Shown in pieces: positions 1-8,734 of a DNA stretch of 64,000 nt (within the stretch, counting starts at the first letter, position 1; each line of letters starts with the position of its first letter). The notes beneath the pieces were generated by a model. It was not told where the DNA came from and did no database searches. It was given only the letters and a program-made list of their open reading frames with translations. The stretch is taken from the NCBI RefSeq assembly GCF_000154445.1, contig NZ_DS499566.1, one strand, 5' to 3'. The stretch comes from Intestinibacter bartlettii (GTDB taxonomy: Bacteria > Bacillota > Clostridia > Peptostreptococcales > Peptostreptococcaceae). The position numbers were made by a program, and so were the translations under genes.

Positions 1-1
1 T

Positions 2-1363
2 AATAAATTAGCATACAACTCAGTTGATGATTTTGTTTATGGTTCTTGTAAAAAACCAGTAACAACTAAAAGTGGATTAGTAATAGGTGGTGGAGATGTT
101 TATCCAGAATTAAACTTCACATTACCATCAATGATAGTTAATGAAGATAGTATAAAAGATGCATATCAAATATATAAAGATATGACTAATGGTATATTAA
201 ATAGAGCTAGAGAATTATATGCTCCAGGAGTAGTTATCGAATATGAAACTCTTCCTGAATTTACTGAAAACCCTAAATGGGGTATTGAAGTAAGTAAGAT
301 CATAGTTGATACTATGAAAGAATATGAAGCTAAATATGGTTTAAAATCTGCTTATAGAGCTACTCCAAATGATTTAAGAGAAATGAATAGACCTCCAATC
401 ATGAGAAGTGGTAAGTATTGGGAAGCTATGATAGAAAGCTTCGCTGGTTGCTCACAAGCTGGCGCTGATTTTATCTCAGTTGAATCTACTGGTGGTAAAG
501 AATTAAACGACGAAGCTTTAGTAAATGCTGATATTAAACAAGTTATATTTGCACTTGGTGTTTGTGGATGCAGAGATATGAAATTCTTATGGAAAAACAT
601 TTCTGATATCTGTAAAGCTAATGGATCACTTCCAGCAGGTGACTCTGCTTGTGGATTTGGTAATACTGCAATGGTACTTGCTGAAAGAGGTATGATACCT
701 AAAGTATTTGCAGCAGTAGTAAGAGTTGCTACAGTAGCTAGAGCATTAGCTGCTTTCGAAGAAGGAGCTGTAGGACCATCTAAAGACTGTGCTTATGAAG
801 GTGTTTATCTTAAAGCAATTACAGGTTCTCCAATATCTTGTGAAGGTAAATCAGCTGCTTGTGCTCACTTATCTCCAATAGGTAATATAGCTGCTGCTGT
901 AACAGACTTATGGTCTAATGAATCTGTTCAACAAGTTAAACTATTAGCAGAAATGGCACCAGTTGTATCTATAGAACAATTAGTATATGATACAAGACTT
1001 ATGAATACGGCTACTAAGAAAGGATTTAGAAAAGAATTCAGAGATTTATTAGCTGAATCTGATGCTCCACTTGATCCTCAAGCTTACGTATTAAAACCAC
1101 AAGTTGTATATGATATAGCTAGTGAATTAGTTAAAGCTGAAAATTCATTCCAAATGACTAAGATGGGTGCACAGCTTGCTCTTGATAAGATAACTGAAGC
1201 TGTTAATAGTGGTGAAGTTTATGTAGAAGAAAGAGAAAAGAAATGGTTAGATATCATAGGAAATCAAATTGATGATATAGCTGACGATGAATTAGAATTC
1301 TACGATGATATGCAAGACGAATTAGATATGGATAAATTTATACCATCTGAATATGGTTTATAA
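2..1363 (+). CDS. mtaB: Methanol:corrinoid methyltransferase MtaB (5' end outside window)
   Basis: The frame is open from base 2, so the gene begins before the window; the ATG at 131 is internal, because the 43 codons before it belong to the same conserved protein. MtaB moves the methyl group of methanol onto the Co(I) of the corrinoid protein MtaC. Counting from the first visible codon, Glu161 (ISVEST), Cys217 (GDSACG) and Cys267 (SAACAH) have nearly the same spacing as the zinc ligands Glu164, Cys220 and Cys269 of the Methanosarcina enzyme, so only about three residues seem to be missing. The C-terminus is acidic. mtaC and mtaA are not in the window. A strong terminator follows. Confidence 0.93.
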   Translation, partial: NKLAYNSVDDFVYGSCKKPVTTKSGLVIGGGDVYPELNFTLPSMIVNEDSIKDAYQIYKDMTNGILNRARELYAPGVVIEYETLPEFTENPKWGIEVSKIIVDTMKEYEAKYGLKSAYRATPNDLREMNRPPIMRSGKYWEAMIESFAGCSQAGADFISVESTGGKELNDEALVNADIKQVIFALGVCGCRDMKFLWKNISDICKANGSLPAGDSACGFGNTAMVLAERGMIPKVFAAVVRVATVARALAAFEEGAVGPSKDCAYEGVYLKAITGSPISCEGKSAACAHLSPIGNIAAAVTDLWSNESVQQVKLLAEMAPVVSIEQLVYDTRLMNTATKKGFRKEFRDLLAESDAPLDPQAYVLKPQVVYDIASELVKAENSFQMTKMGAQLALDKITEAVNSGEVYVEEREKKWLDIIGNQIDDIADDELEFYDDMQDELDMDKFIPSEYGL

Positions 1364-1456
1364 AATTTGAAAGTCTAATTAAAATAAATTTAAAAAGTAA
1401 AACTGATAATCTTGAAAGTATATAGAATTAAATTATAAATTTAAATTGCAAAAAGG

Positions 1457-1484
1457 AACTGTCTCAAAGAAATTTGAGACAGTT
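1457..1484 (+). terminator. Terminator-like hairpin after mtaB
   Basis: A perfect 12-bp stem (AACTGTCTCAAA with TTTGAGACAGTT) and a GAAA loop lie 94 bases after the mtaB stop. The T-run afterwards is weak. Confidence 0.7.
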
Positions 1485-1586
1485 TCACTATATATGTATT
1501 TTATAACAAAAAAGATTTATTTATAGGCACTAAATATATTGTGCTATTATTAGGGTGGTTAAATTTTTAGTAAGGGTGGTATGGCT

Positions 1587-2519
1587 ATGAAAATAAAATT
1601 AGATATAGTATCAGGATTTTTGGGAGCGGGCAAAACTACTCTTATAAAAAAACTTGTAACTGAAGGATATAAAGACGAAAAGATAGTTGTTTTAGAAAAT
1701 GAATTTGGAAAAGTAGGAATTGATACTGATATATTAAAAAATACTGGTGTTGAAGTTGAGGAAATAACAGCAGGATGTATCTGCTGTAGTTCGTCTGGGG
1801 ATTTCCTATATTCAATGGAGGATATAATAAATAAATTTTCTCCAGATAGAATAATTGTGGAGCCTACCGGCGTTGCAAAACTAAGCGAAATATTAAGAGC
1901 GTGTAATGACTTTAAATTTAAAGGTTTATTTGAAGTTAATAATATTATTTCTGTTTTAGATGTTAAACGTTTTGACTTCGTATCTTCTTATTCTAAAGTG
2001 TTTGTGGATGATCAAATAGCAGTATCAAAGACTATTGTTTTGAGTAAAAATATAGGAGCTTCTATAAAACATATAGAGGATATTTATTCTTATATTAAAA
2101 ATATAAATATAAACGTAAATATTATAAATGAAGATATATATAATATAAGTGGGCAAGAATTAGTTAACGCTATTGAAAATGAAATACAAGAATATGATAT
2201 GCTTAAGTTGCTTAACAAACTAGACGAAATTGTAGAAACTAGAAATCCATATCATTTTGCTACATTAGAATTCAAAACACATAAGTTAATTGATTATGAG
2301 AATATAGAACTTATATTTAAGTGTTTTGAAGATGAAGATACTTACGGAAAAGTTGTTAGGGGAAAAGGTATCTTACAAAATAGTGAACAGAATTGGTATA
2401 AATTTGATTATGTTGAAAATGAAATACAAGAAGAAAATTATTATAAAGAAGATATCGGAGCAATTTGTATTATAGGCTATAAATTGAATAAAAAGAATAT
2501 ATTAAATCTTTTTAATTGA
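1587..2519 (+). CDS. CobW/COG0523-family metallochaperone GTPase
   Basis: This is a P-loop GTPase of the G3E family, about 310 residues long. The N-terminus carries the Walker A motif GFLGAGKTT, followed by the metal-binding CxCC-type motif (GCICC) and the EPTG switch motif. The C-terminal part (about residues 215-310) fits the CobW C-terminal domain. The family delivers metals (Co, Zn, Ni) or helps activate metalloenzymes. Placement directly after mtaB suggests service to corrinoid- or zinc-dependent methyl transfer, but this is inference. The ATG at 1581 abuts the AAGGGTGG ribosome site, so the second ATG at 1587 (spacing about 7) is the more likely start. Confidence 0.85.
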   Translation: MKIKLDIVSGFLGAGKTTLIKKLVTEGYKDEKIVVLENEFGKVGIDTDILKNTGVEVEEITAGCICCSSSGDFLYSMEDIINKFSPDRIIVEPTGVAKLSEILRACNDFKFKGLFEVNNIISVLDVKRFDFVSSYSKVFVDDQIAVSKTIVLSKNIGASIKHIEDIYSYIKNININVNIINEDIYNISGQELVNAIENEIQEYDMLKLLNKLDEIVETRNPYHFATLEFKTHKLIDYENIELIFKCFEDEDTYGKVVRGKGILQNSEQNWYKFDYVENEIQEENYYKEDIGAICIIGYKLNKKNILNLFN

Positions 2520-2634
2520 TAAAAAGAATATTTTTAAAAAAGTTAAAAATTTATTATATATCAGATTACTTAATTTAACTGAAAGATGTAATCTTCTTAA
2601 AAATATGAAAAATTTAAAAAAATATTACTTTTTG

Positions 2635-2663
2635 TTGAAAAATAGTAATAAATCTAATATTAT
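2635..2663 (+). promoter_or_regulatory. Candidate sigma-A promoter for the intergenic RNA
   Basis: TTGAAA (2635-2640) and TATTAT (2658-2663) are separated by 17 bp. Transcription would begin near 2670, exactly where the folded region starts. In such AT-rich DNA a chance match is possible. Confidence 0.4.
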
Positions 2664-2670
2664 ATAAGTA

Positions 2671-3022
2671 TATAGATTTTAATATCTATATAAAGTTTAT
2701 ATATTTAGAAGTATCCATATGTAGTTAGGTAGAGCTTGGTAACCTCACTTAACATAAAAATATATATGGATGAGTAGGTCAAATCTGATAAACAGATGGG
2801 AATATTATAAACTTACATATGCCAAAAAAGTTGATAGTTAAAGGTTTATTTATAAATATAATTTGGATAAGGAGCCTGGTAAACTTTTTATCTAAGGAGA
2901 TTGGATTTATAAATAATCCCTAGAAAGATTTTAATCTTTCTAAAAAATGCAAAAGGATTAATTTTTTTAATTGTGTTAAATATGCAAACTGTGGTGAGGA
3001 TAACACTATGGTTTGCATATTT
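2671..3022 (+). ncRNA. Candidate free-standing structured RNA, family not recognised
   Basis: No open frame fills this gap between two convergent genes, but it can fold almost throughout. Helices seen: 2671-2677/2684-2690; 2693-2701/2806-2814 (closes a multibranch domain); 2712-2723/2761-2772, topped by 2724-2730/2747-2753 and 2732-2734/2744-2746; 2783-2787/2793-2797; 2843-2857/2905-2919 (14 of 15 pairs), enclosing 2865-2874/2884-2893; 2921-2930/2933-2942; and a final 19-bp hairpin 2978-2996/3004-3022. The last hairpin needs three G-U pairs that would be A-C mismatches on the opposite strand, which supports plus-strand RNA. Two apical hairpins (2732-2746 and 2872-2886) both have 9-nt loops of the form CYTGGTAAM closed by GAG. 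I found no signature of tmRNA, RNase P, SRP, 6S, T-box or cobalamin riboswitch RNAs. Confidence 0.5.
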
Positions 3023-3033
3023 TATGTTTAAAA

Positions 3034-3060
3034 AAGAGTGTGATAATTTATCACACTCTT
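3034..3060 (-). terminator. Terminator of the PocR-AraC gene
   Basis: A 10-13 bp inverted repeat (AAGAGTGTGATAA / TTATCACACTCTT) touches the stop codon of the minus-strand regulator gene. It is A-rich on its plus-strand left side, so it can end transcripts on the minus strand. Confidence 0.75.
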
Positions 3061-4298
3061 TATCCATTTTGTCTGTATTGTTTTGGAGTCATCTTCGTTA
3101 AGTTTTTAAATACTTTTGAGAAGTAGCTTTGGTCTTCAAAACCAACTTCTAGGGCTATTTCAACTATTGAGGAATCAGTATTTTTAAGCAGAAGCTTACT
3201 TTGTTCTATACGGATTTTATTTAAATAGTTTGAAAAACTAACTCCAACTTCCTTCTTAAATATACTAGAGAAATAAGAAGGATTTAAATGGACAATATTT
3301 GCTATTGTTTCTAAGTTAATGTCTTCATTATAATGTTCATTTATATAAGATATACATTTTTGAATAAGTACAGGATTTTTTGATTCATTAAAATTAAATA
3401 CATTTTGAGTAAAACTATCTAGCATATGTATAACCCAATAAGATAAATCTTCGATATTTTTTATATTTGATATTTTATATAAAAATTTACTGTTTAAATC
3501 TATAATTGTGTTAGAGTCGGCTCCGCCATCAATTGATGCTCTAGATAATAATGTACACAATTCTAATGTCTTTGATTTAATTATGTTTATATTGCCACCT
3601 GATGCAAATAAAATACGCCCTATCATATCATTTAATATATTTTTTGCTCCGATTATATCTCCATTTCTTACTTTAAGCAATAATTCTTTTTCTGTCTCAT
3701 ATGAGTAAAATTCTACATTATCATTATCCTTTATGTCTTGTATTTTCTCATTTAAATCAGATTGATGAGCTGCTATTAACTTTCTATTTTCTAATTCTTT
3801 TTTTTCATCGTCTAAAAGGCTGAAAACAACGATAAATAATAAATTTCCTAAATATCTAACTCTAGTAGGATCTATAACTTGAATACTTCTAATTTTTGAT
3901 TCTACCATTCCTAAATATTTTAAATCGATATTGAATTTCTGCATTATTTCAGAAATCATAAGTTTGTCAGAAAACTCCATAAGTATAGGGCCTGCCAAGA
4001 CAGAACCTCTAAATATACATTTCTTTATAACTGGTACTGTGTAGTGTATAAGACCAGCAGGACAGAAGAATGTATAAGCTTCTCCTAATTTTTCTGACTG
4101 TTTAGCTGCATATAGATGAGTTTGAGAACAAGGATTCATTTCACCTGTAAAATCTTTAAAAAATTTACAAAAAGGCTCCTCATTTCCAACTGAATATACA
4201 GTTTCTCCATTTTCATCCAATAAAACAAGGGGAATTTTAGTAGAAAAAGAATATGTAATTAGTGCTTCTTTTAATTTTTCTAAAAACTTTTCTTTCAT
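3060..4298 (-). CDS. AraC-family regulator with PocR sensory domain
   Basis: The 412-residue protein begins with a PocR-type ligand domain (about residues 5-160, cysteine-bearing, with the motifs CSQTH and FFCPAG). A linker follows, then a C-terminal AraC/XylS double helix-turn-helix (last 100 residues, ending with the typical VGFEDQSYFSKVFK and MTPKQYR signatures). PocR domains sense small organic compounds and often control cobalamin-dependent catabolic genes. The gene converges on the methyltransferase / CobW pair, so methanol or a related compound is a plausible signal; this is inference from position. Confidence 0.88.
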   Translation of the reverse strand: MKEKFLEKLKEALITYSFSTKIPLVLLDENGETVYSVGNEEPFCKFFKDFTGEMNPCSQTHLYAAKQSEKLGEAYTFFCPAGLIHYTVPVIKKCIFRGSVLAGPILMEFSDKLMISEIMQKFNIDLKYLGMVESKIRSIQVIDPTRVRYLGNLLFIVVFSLLDDEKKELENRKLIAAHQSDLNEKIQDIKDNDNVEFYSYETEKELLLKVRNGDIIGAKNILNDMIGRILFASGGNINIIKSKTLELCTLLSRASIDGGADSNTIIDLNSKFLYKISNIKNIEDLSYWVIHMLDSFTQNVFNFNESKNPVLIQKCISYINEHYNEDINLETIANIVHLNPSYFSSIFKKEVGVSFSNYLNKIRIEQSKLLLKNTDSSIVEIALEVGFEDQSYFSKVFKNLTKMTPKQYRQNG

Positions 4299-4520
4299 TG
4301 TCTTTCATCACCACAATTTCGTATTTTATAAAAAAACATATTATTATACAATTCGATTTAAATAATAGAAATCCTTCTTTATTTAAAAATAAATATAAAA
4401 TTAAATTTTTTATAAATCTAAATCAAAATATATTAAATTTGTTTTATTTTCGTGATATAATTTAATATAAATTATTTATGTAAACTAAAATAATTATTTA
4501 ATAATGATGGGGGGATGGTT

Positions 4521-6596
4521 ATGATATTGAGGAAAAAATGTTTATCATTATTTTTATCTTTATCGTTAGTTTTACCAAATTTGGCGCCAATTTATTCTTA
4601 TGCCGAAGAAGCAACTTCTATAAATAGAGAAGAACAAAAAATCAAATCAGAAAACAGTCAAAAGGAAAAAGTATCTAAACAATTAGATGAAAAATTCGAT
4701 TTAAATGACGTTGCTGGTGATTATGCTGCTGAGCAAATTAATAAATATAAGCTCCAAGACAATTTCGAATATGCAGTAAAAGAAGTTTTAAACTACTATT
4801 ATGATGAAGATAAAAAAGATGAAATATCAAGTTTTGAAAATACTATCGATTCAAGAGCTAATAATCTAATAAAAGATTATAAAGAAGCTTCTGAAGAAAG
4901 AAGTGAAGACGATAGTGATTTAGGTTATAAATCAGGTCAAGTTATAGTTGAATTTAAAAGCAATATAGATAAAAATTTAAAAGAAGATGTGGCTAATAAC
5001 TTAGATGGAGAAATAAAAGAATTACAAAATGGAGATATAGGTGTAATAGATATATCTAATAGCGATACTATAGATAAGGCATTAGAAAATTATGAAGATA
5101 ATTACTTTATAGAATCTGTACAACCTAACTTTGTTTATAAATCACAATCATCAAAGACAAGTAATACAACAAGTACTAATGATAAATATTCAAGCAGACA
5201 GTATTACTTAGAAAAACTAAAAATATACGATGCATGGGATTATTTAAAAGATTTTAAAACTTCAAAAGTAAAAGTTGCTGTAATAGACACTGGACTTGAT
5301 GTAAACCATAAAGATATAAAGGACAACCTATATTTAGGTGTAGATGCTGAAAATAACTACGCTGAACTTACAAGAGATCATTGGCACCATGGTACACATG
5401 TATCTGGAATAATAGCTGCATCTACTAATAACTCTATAGGAGTTGCAGGTATAGGAAATAATATGGTAGATTTAATGGCTATAAATGTGTTCTTTGGAGA
5501 AGGTTCTGATACAGAAGCTTATACAACAGATATAATCAAAGGATATAACTATGCTGTTAAAAAAGGTGCTAAAGTAATAAATATGAGTCTTGGAAGACTT
5601 GTAGATGATAATGATTATGATGATATTGACAAACAATATGACTCTATATTAGAAAAAGCAATTAATGAAGCTTATGATAAAGGTATAGTAACCATTTGTG
5701 CCGCTGGTAATGAAAGTAGTTCTATGAAATCTTATCCATCAGATTTTGAAGCTTGCATATCTGTAATAAATATAGATAAAAGCAATCAAAAAGCTTATGA
5801 TTCAAATTATGGAACTAAAAAAGATATTTCTGCTTATGGTGTAGATATATACAGTACAGTTCCAGGAAATAAATATAGATATGAAAGTGGAACATCTATG
5901 GCTGCACCTATAGTAAGTGGTATTGTAGCATTAATGAAATCTAAATGTCCAAATGCATCTGTAGATGATATAAAATCTGCTTTATATTCTAGTGCAGATG
6001 ATATAGGCAAAAAAGGAAAAGATGTATATACAGGTTATGGTAGGGTAAATGCGCTAAAAGCTGTTAAAGCTGTAAATAATTTAAAAACAAGTATGCTGAG
6101 ACCTACAATAGATACTTTAAAATCATCGGATACTTATATAACTGGAACTGCATCAAAAGGTGCAGATATAAGAGTTTATAACTCAAAAGGAACTGTAATA
6201 GCAAGAGGTATTGCTTCTACATCAACTGGAAAATACAAAATAAAAATAGCTAAACAAACTTCAGGAACTACTGTTAAAGTAGTAGCATTAAAACCAGGAT
6301 ATTATTCAAAACAAGCTACAAAAATTGTATCGAAAGCTGCGCTTAAGAAATTCTCAAGCAGTTTAACAGCAAAATCAAATATTTATTCGACTACAACTAA
6401 GATAACTGGTACAGGGGCTAAAGGAGCTACTATCAGAGCTTATGTAAAAGGAAAACAAATAGGTAAATCAACTACAGTAAATTCATCTGGAAAGTATACA
6501 CTTACTATTCCAAAACAAAAGAAAAAAACAGTTATAACTATAAAGATGTCTAAATCAGGATATTCAACTAAGAGTATTACAAGAACTGTTAAATAG
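4521..6596 (+). CDS. Secreted subtilisin-family (S8) serine protease
   Basis: This is a secreted endopeptidase. It has an N-terminal signal peptide, then a roughly 200-residue pro-region that includes a fervidolysin/I9-like segment (GQVIVEF...VQPNFVY). The catalytic domain follows, with Asp258 (VIDTG), His292 (HGTHVSG), oxyanion Asn409 (AAGNE) and Ser461 (GTSMAAP), numbered from the ATG at 4515. The last 150 residues hold two related beta-sandwich repeats (ITGTASKGADIRVY and ITGTGAKGATIRAY). I prefer the ATG at 4521, because the one at 4515 directly abuts the G-run ribosome site (4509-4514). It is monocistronic, with a strong terminator. Confidence 0.93.
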   Translation: MILRKKCLSLFLSLSLVLPNLAPIYSYAEEATSINREEQKIKSENSQKEKVSKQLDEKFDLNDVAGDYAAEQINKYKLQDNFEYAVKEVLNYYYDEDKKDEISSFENTIDSRANNLIKDYKEASEERSEDDSDLGYKSGQVIVEFKSNIDKNLKEDVANNLDGEIKELQNGDIGVIDISNSDTIDKALENYEDNYFIESVQPNFVYKSQSSKTSNTTSTNDKYSSRQYYLEKLKIYDAWDYLKDFKTSKVKVAVIDTGLDVNHKDIKDNLYLGVDAENNYAELTRDHWHHGTHVSGIIAASTNNSIGVAGIGNNMVDLMAINVFFGEGSDTEAYTTDIIKGYNYAVKKGAKVINMSLGRLVDDNDYDDIDKQYDSILEKAINEAYDKGIVTICAAGNESSSMKSYPSDFEACISVINIDKSNQKAYDSNYGTKKDISAYGVDIYSTVPGNKYRYESGTSMAAPIVSGIVALMKSKCPNASVDDIKSALYSSADDIGKKGKDVYTGYGRVNALKAVKAVNNLKTSMLRPTIDTLKSSDTYITGTASKGADIRVYNSKGTVIARGIASTSTGKYKIKIAKQTSGTTVKVVALKPGYYSKQATKIVSKAALKKFSSSLTAKSNIYSTTTKITGTGAKGATIRAYVKGKQIGKSTTVNSSGKYTLTIPKQKKKTVITIKMSKSGYSTKSITRTVK

Positions 6597-6620
6597 AAAA
6601 TTTTAGTTTGGAAATACAAT

Positions 6621-6655
6621 AAGGCTAGAAGTTTTAAATATTAACTTCTAGCCTT
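6621..6655 (+). terminator. Terminator after the subtilase
   Basis: A 13-bp perfect stem (AAGGCTAGAAGTT / AACTTCTAGCCTT) is followed by a T-rich tract. Confidence 0.85.
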
Positions 6656-6666
6656 TATTTTTTAAC

Positions 6667-6981
6667 CTATAATTCTTTAGGAACTATAACTCCTAGTCTT
6701 TTTGATTTTTTTATGGCTTCTTCTGTATTTATTTTTATATTAAATAAAGTTTGATTATAATCTAAAGATATTTCTTCAATTGATGTAGCTTTTGGTATTT
6801 CTTTATTTAAACAGATATACTTATATATTTCTCCCTCTAAAGCTTCCTGAATGGCAGAGTAACAATCATCTAAATTATCATCATATACTGTTACTTCTTT
6901 AAAATCATAGATTCTTATTTCATAATCATCGCTACTATGATTTATAATTATTGCTGGAAAATCATAATTTTCTTTGTACAT
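6667..6981 (-). CDS. HicB-like protein without an adjacent toxin
   Basis: The 104-residue protein has the layout of HicB partial-RNase-H-fold antitoxins. It carries a DFPAII start, a degenerate substrate strand, a VYDDNLDDCYSAIQEALEG helix corresponding to the usual TxGDTxEEAxxxAxEAL, and an IPKATSIEEI loop. No hicA-like small gene is next to it, and no C-terminal DNA-binding domain is obvious. It converges with the subtilase gene. Its function may lie outside toxin-antitoxin control. Confidence 0.55.
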   Translation of the reverse strand: MYKENYDFPAIIINHSSDDYEIRIYDFKEVTVYDDNLDDCYSAIQEALEGEIYKYICLNKEIPKATSIEEISLDYNQTLFNIKINTEEAIKKSKRLGVIVPKEL

Positions 6982-7135
6982 ACTTTTACCCCCTAAGATT
7001 ATGTTCTTTTACCTTAATTATGACAGTTTAAAATTAATTTTGTCAAACTTTAACAAAAATATTGTCAAATAGTAGTGAAAAATAGAGTCAATATCACATA
7101 AGTATGAATATAATATATTAAATGGGGTGATATTT

Positions 7136-7441
7136 ATGGATTTGAGTCAATTAGGTGAAAGTGCTCAATACATGGTTCCATTGATTATACTTTTTTGTAT
7201 GTGTATAGGATATGTTATAAAGACTAGTTTAGATTTTATTGAAAATAAATATATTCCTTTGATTATGGTAAGCATAGGAATAGGTTTAAATATATGGATA
7301 AATAAATAAGTGACAGCAGAAATTGTAGTAGCAGGAGCCTTGAGTGGGCTGGCCAGTATAGGCACACACCAGACATATAAAAATTTAAATCATAGCAAAA
7401 AAGATCAAGAAAATAACAAAGACGATAATAAAGATGAATAA
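7136..7441 (+). pseudogene. Phage holin (Hol44-like), interrupted by a stop codon
   Basis: A ribosome site (GGGGTGAT) precedes ATG 7136. The first 57 codons encode two membrane segments (MVPLIILFCMCIGYVI and YIPLIMVSIGIGLNIWI). A TAA at 7307-7309 interrupts the frame, which then continues without any shift for 43 codons (VTAEIVVAGALSGLASIGTHQTYKNL plus a charged tail). The two parts together match the size (about 100 residues) and order of small phage holins, including the G-HQ-YK end. A separate GTG-started second peptide or stop read-through cannot be excluded. No endolysin is nearby. Confidence 0.6.
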
Positions 7442-7530
7442 CGAAATGAAGAAAATAGTAAAAATTAATAACTAGAATCAACCTTCTTTTAAGCATACCA
7501 AGTTGAATTAAAAACTATTTGATGAAAAAT

Positions 7531-7568
7531 CTACATTATCTGTATGAAAAATAATATAGGTAATGTAG
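7531..7568 (+). terminator. Hairpin downstream of the holin remnant
   Basis: A 15-bp stem (7531-7545 with 7554-7568) including two G-U pairs on the plus strand and an 8-nt loop. It has no clear T-run, so it may be RNA structure rather than a classical terminator. Confidence 0.4.
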
Positions 7569-7613
7569 GTTTAGTAATTAACTATATATAGATTCATAAT
7601 ATCCTCCATTCTT

Positions 7614-7669
7614 AAAAATAATTCTAAAGATCTATGATGTATATCAGAAATCTTTAGAATTATTTTTTT
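7614..7669 (+). terminator. Strong terminator before the hydrolase
   Basis: An 18-bp perfect stem (7614-7631 with 7650-7667) ends in seven T. Apart from this and the hairpin at 7531, the 318-base stretch 7442-7759 shows no gene. Confidence 0.75.
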
Positions 7670-7759
7670 GTTACAGTTGTAAAATATCAATAATATGGAT
7701 AAAATTTAAATATATTTAATTATAAGTAAATTATTATTGAAAGGAAAAGGAATACTAAA

Positions 7760-8693
7760 ATGACATTAAAAATTTGTTTGGTAATCATTATAACATTGTC
7801 AATTGTAGCTATTATAGCATGTATATTTACTGGAAAGTTCTTTTATAATTTAGCTATAAATCCAAACTCATCAAAAAAGATGATATTTAGCAACGATGGT
7901 CTTTCTCACCACGAGCTTTCAAAAGAAGAAGAATGGCTAGAAAAATACTCAAAATTTGAAGAGGGTATTTACAACTTCATTTGATGGATTAAAACTACAT
8001 GGGTATCAAGTTTTAAATAAAGATACAAATAAATGGGCTATAACAGTTCATGGATATATGACAGATGCATTTAGCCTTAGTACAAAAGCATTACACTACT
8101 ATGAAATAGGATATAACGTTTTAGCAATCGATTTAAGAGGTCATGGAAAGAGCAAGGGTAATTATATAGGTATGGGGTATCATGATGCTAAGGACCTTAT
8201 TGAATGGATAAAATACATAAACTCAAAATATAGTGATGCAGAAATTTTAATTCATGGAGTATCTATGGGAGCAGCAACTGTAATGATAGCTTCTTCATTA
8301 GAGGAACTTCCATCAAATGTAAAAGTAATAATAGAAGACTGTGGTTACACATCTGCATTAGAACAATTTAAATTCCAATTAAAAAAATTATTTAACTTGC
8401 CATCATTTCCTATACTAAATATAGCTAATATAGCAGTAAAAATAAAGGCAGGATACTTTTTAAATGAAGCCTCACCAATAGATTCTGTAAAAAAAGCAAA
8501 AGTACCAATAATGTTTATCCATGGCGATAAAGATACATTTGTACCTTTTTATATGTTAGATGAACTTTATAACGCTTGTAATACTGAAAAGTCTAAATTA
8601 GTTGTAAAAGAAGCTAGTCATGCACATGCAGAGGACGAAAATCCAGATTTATACTGGAGTCAAATAGACAAATTTGTAAATAAGTATATGTAG
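7760..8693 (+). pseudogene. Alpha/beta hydrolase, split by a one-base frameshift
   Basis: Bases 7760-7984 encode a membrane anchor and lead-in; the rest of the protein continues in another frame from about 7966. Removing one G from the GGG at 7963-7965 joins them as KFEE-VFTTSFDGLKLHGYQ, giving about 310 residues. The main part has the hydrolase core: HGY oxyanion region, DLRGHGKS, nucleophile elbow HGVSMGA (Ser), Asp in GDKDTFVP and His in ASHAH. It resembles membrane-anchored YqkD/BEM46-type hydrolases; the substrate is unknown. The break could be a real mutation or a sequencing error. Confidence 0.75.
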
Positions 8694-8734
8694 CGCAGAG
8701 TAGAATTATTATTTTATAAGAAAGGGGTTAAAAA

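Noticed and set aside
2671..3022. Cobalamin riboswitch or T-box controlling the methanol genes
   Set aside because: No GCCACTG B12-box, no T-box GGGTGGNACC sequence, and the downstream gene points the other way.
4262..4465. Open frame upstream of the subtilase
   Set aside because: Overlaps the start of the regulator gene on the other strand, has low-complexity content and no ribosome site.
6667..6981. HicAB toxin-antitoxin module
   Set aside because: Only the HicB-like partner is present; no small hicA-like frame on either side.
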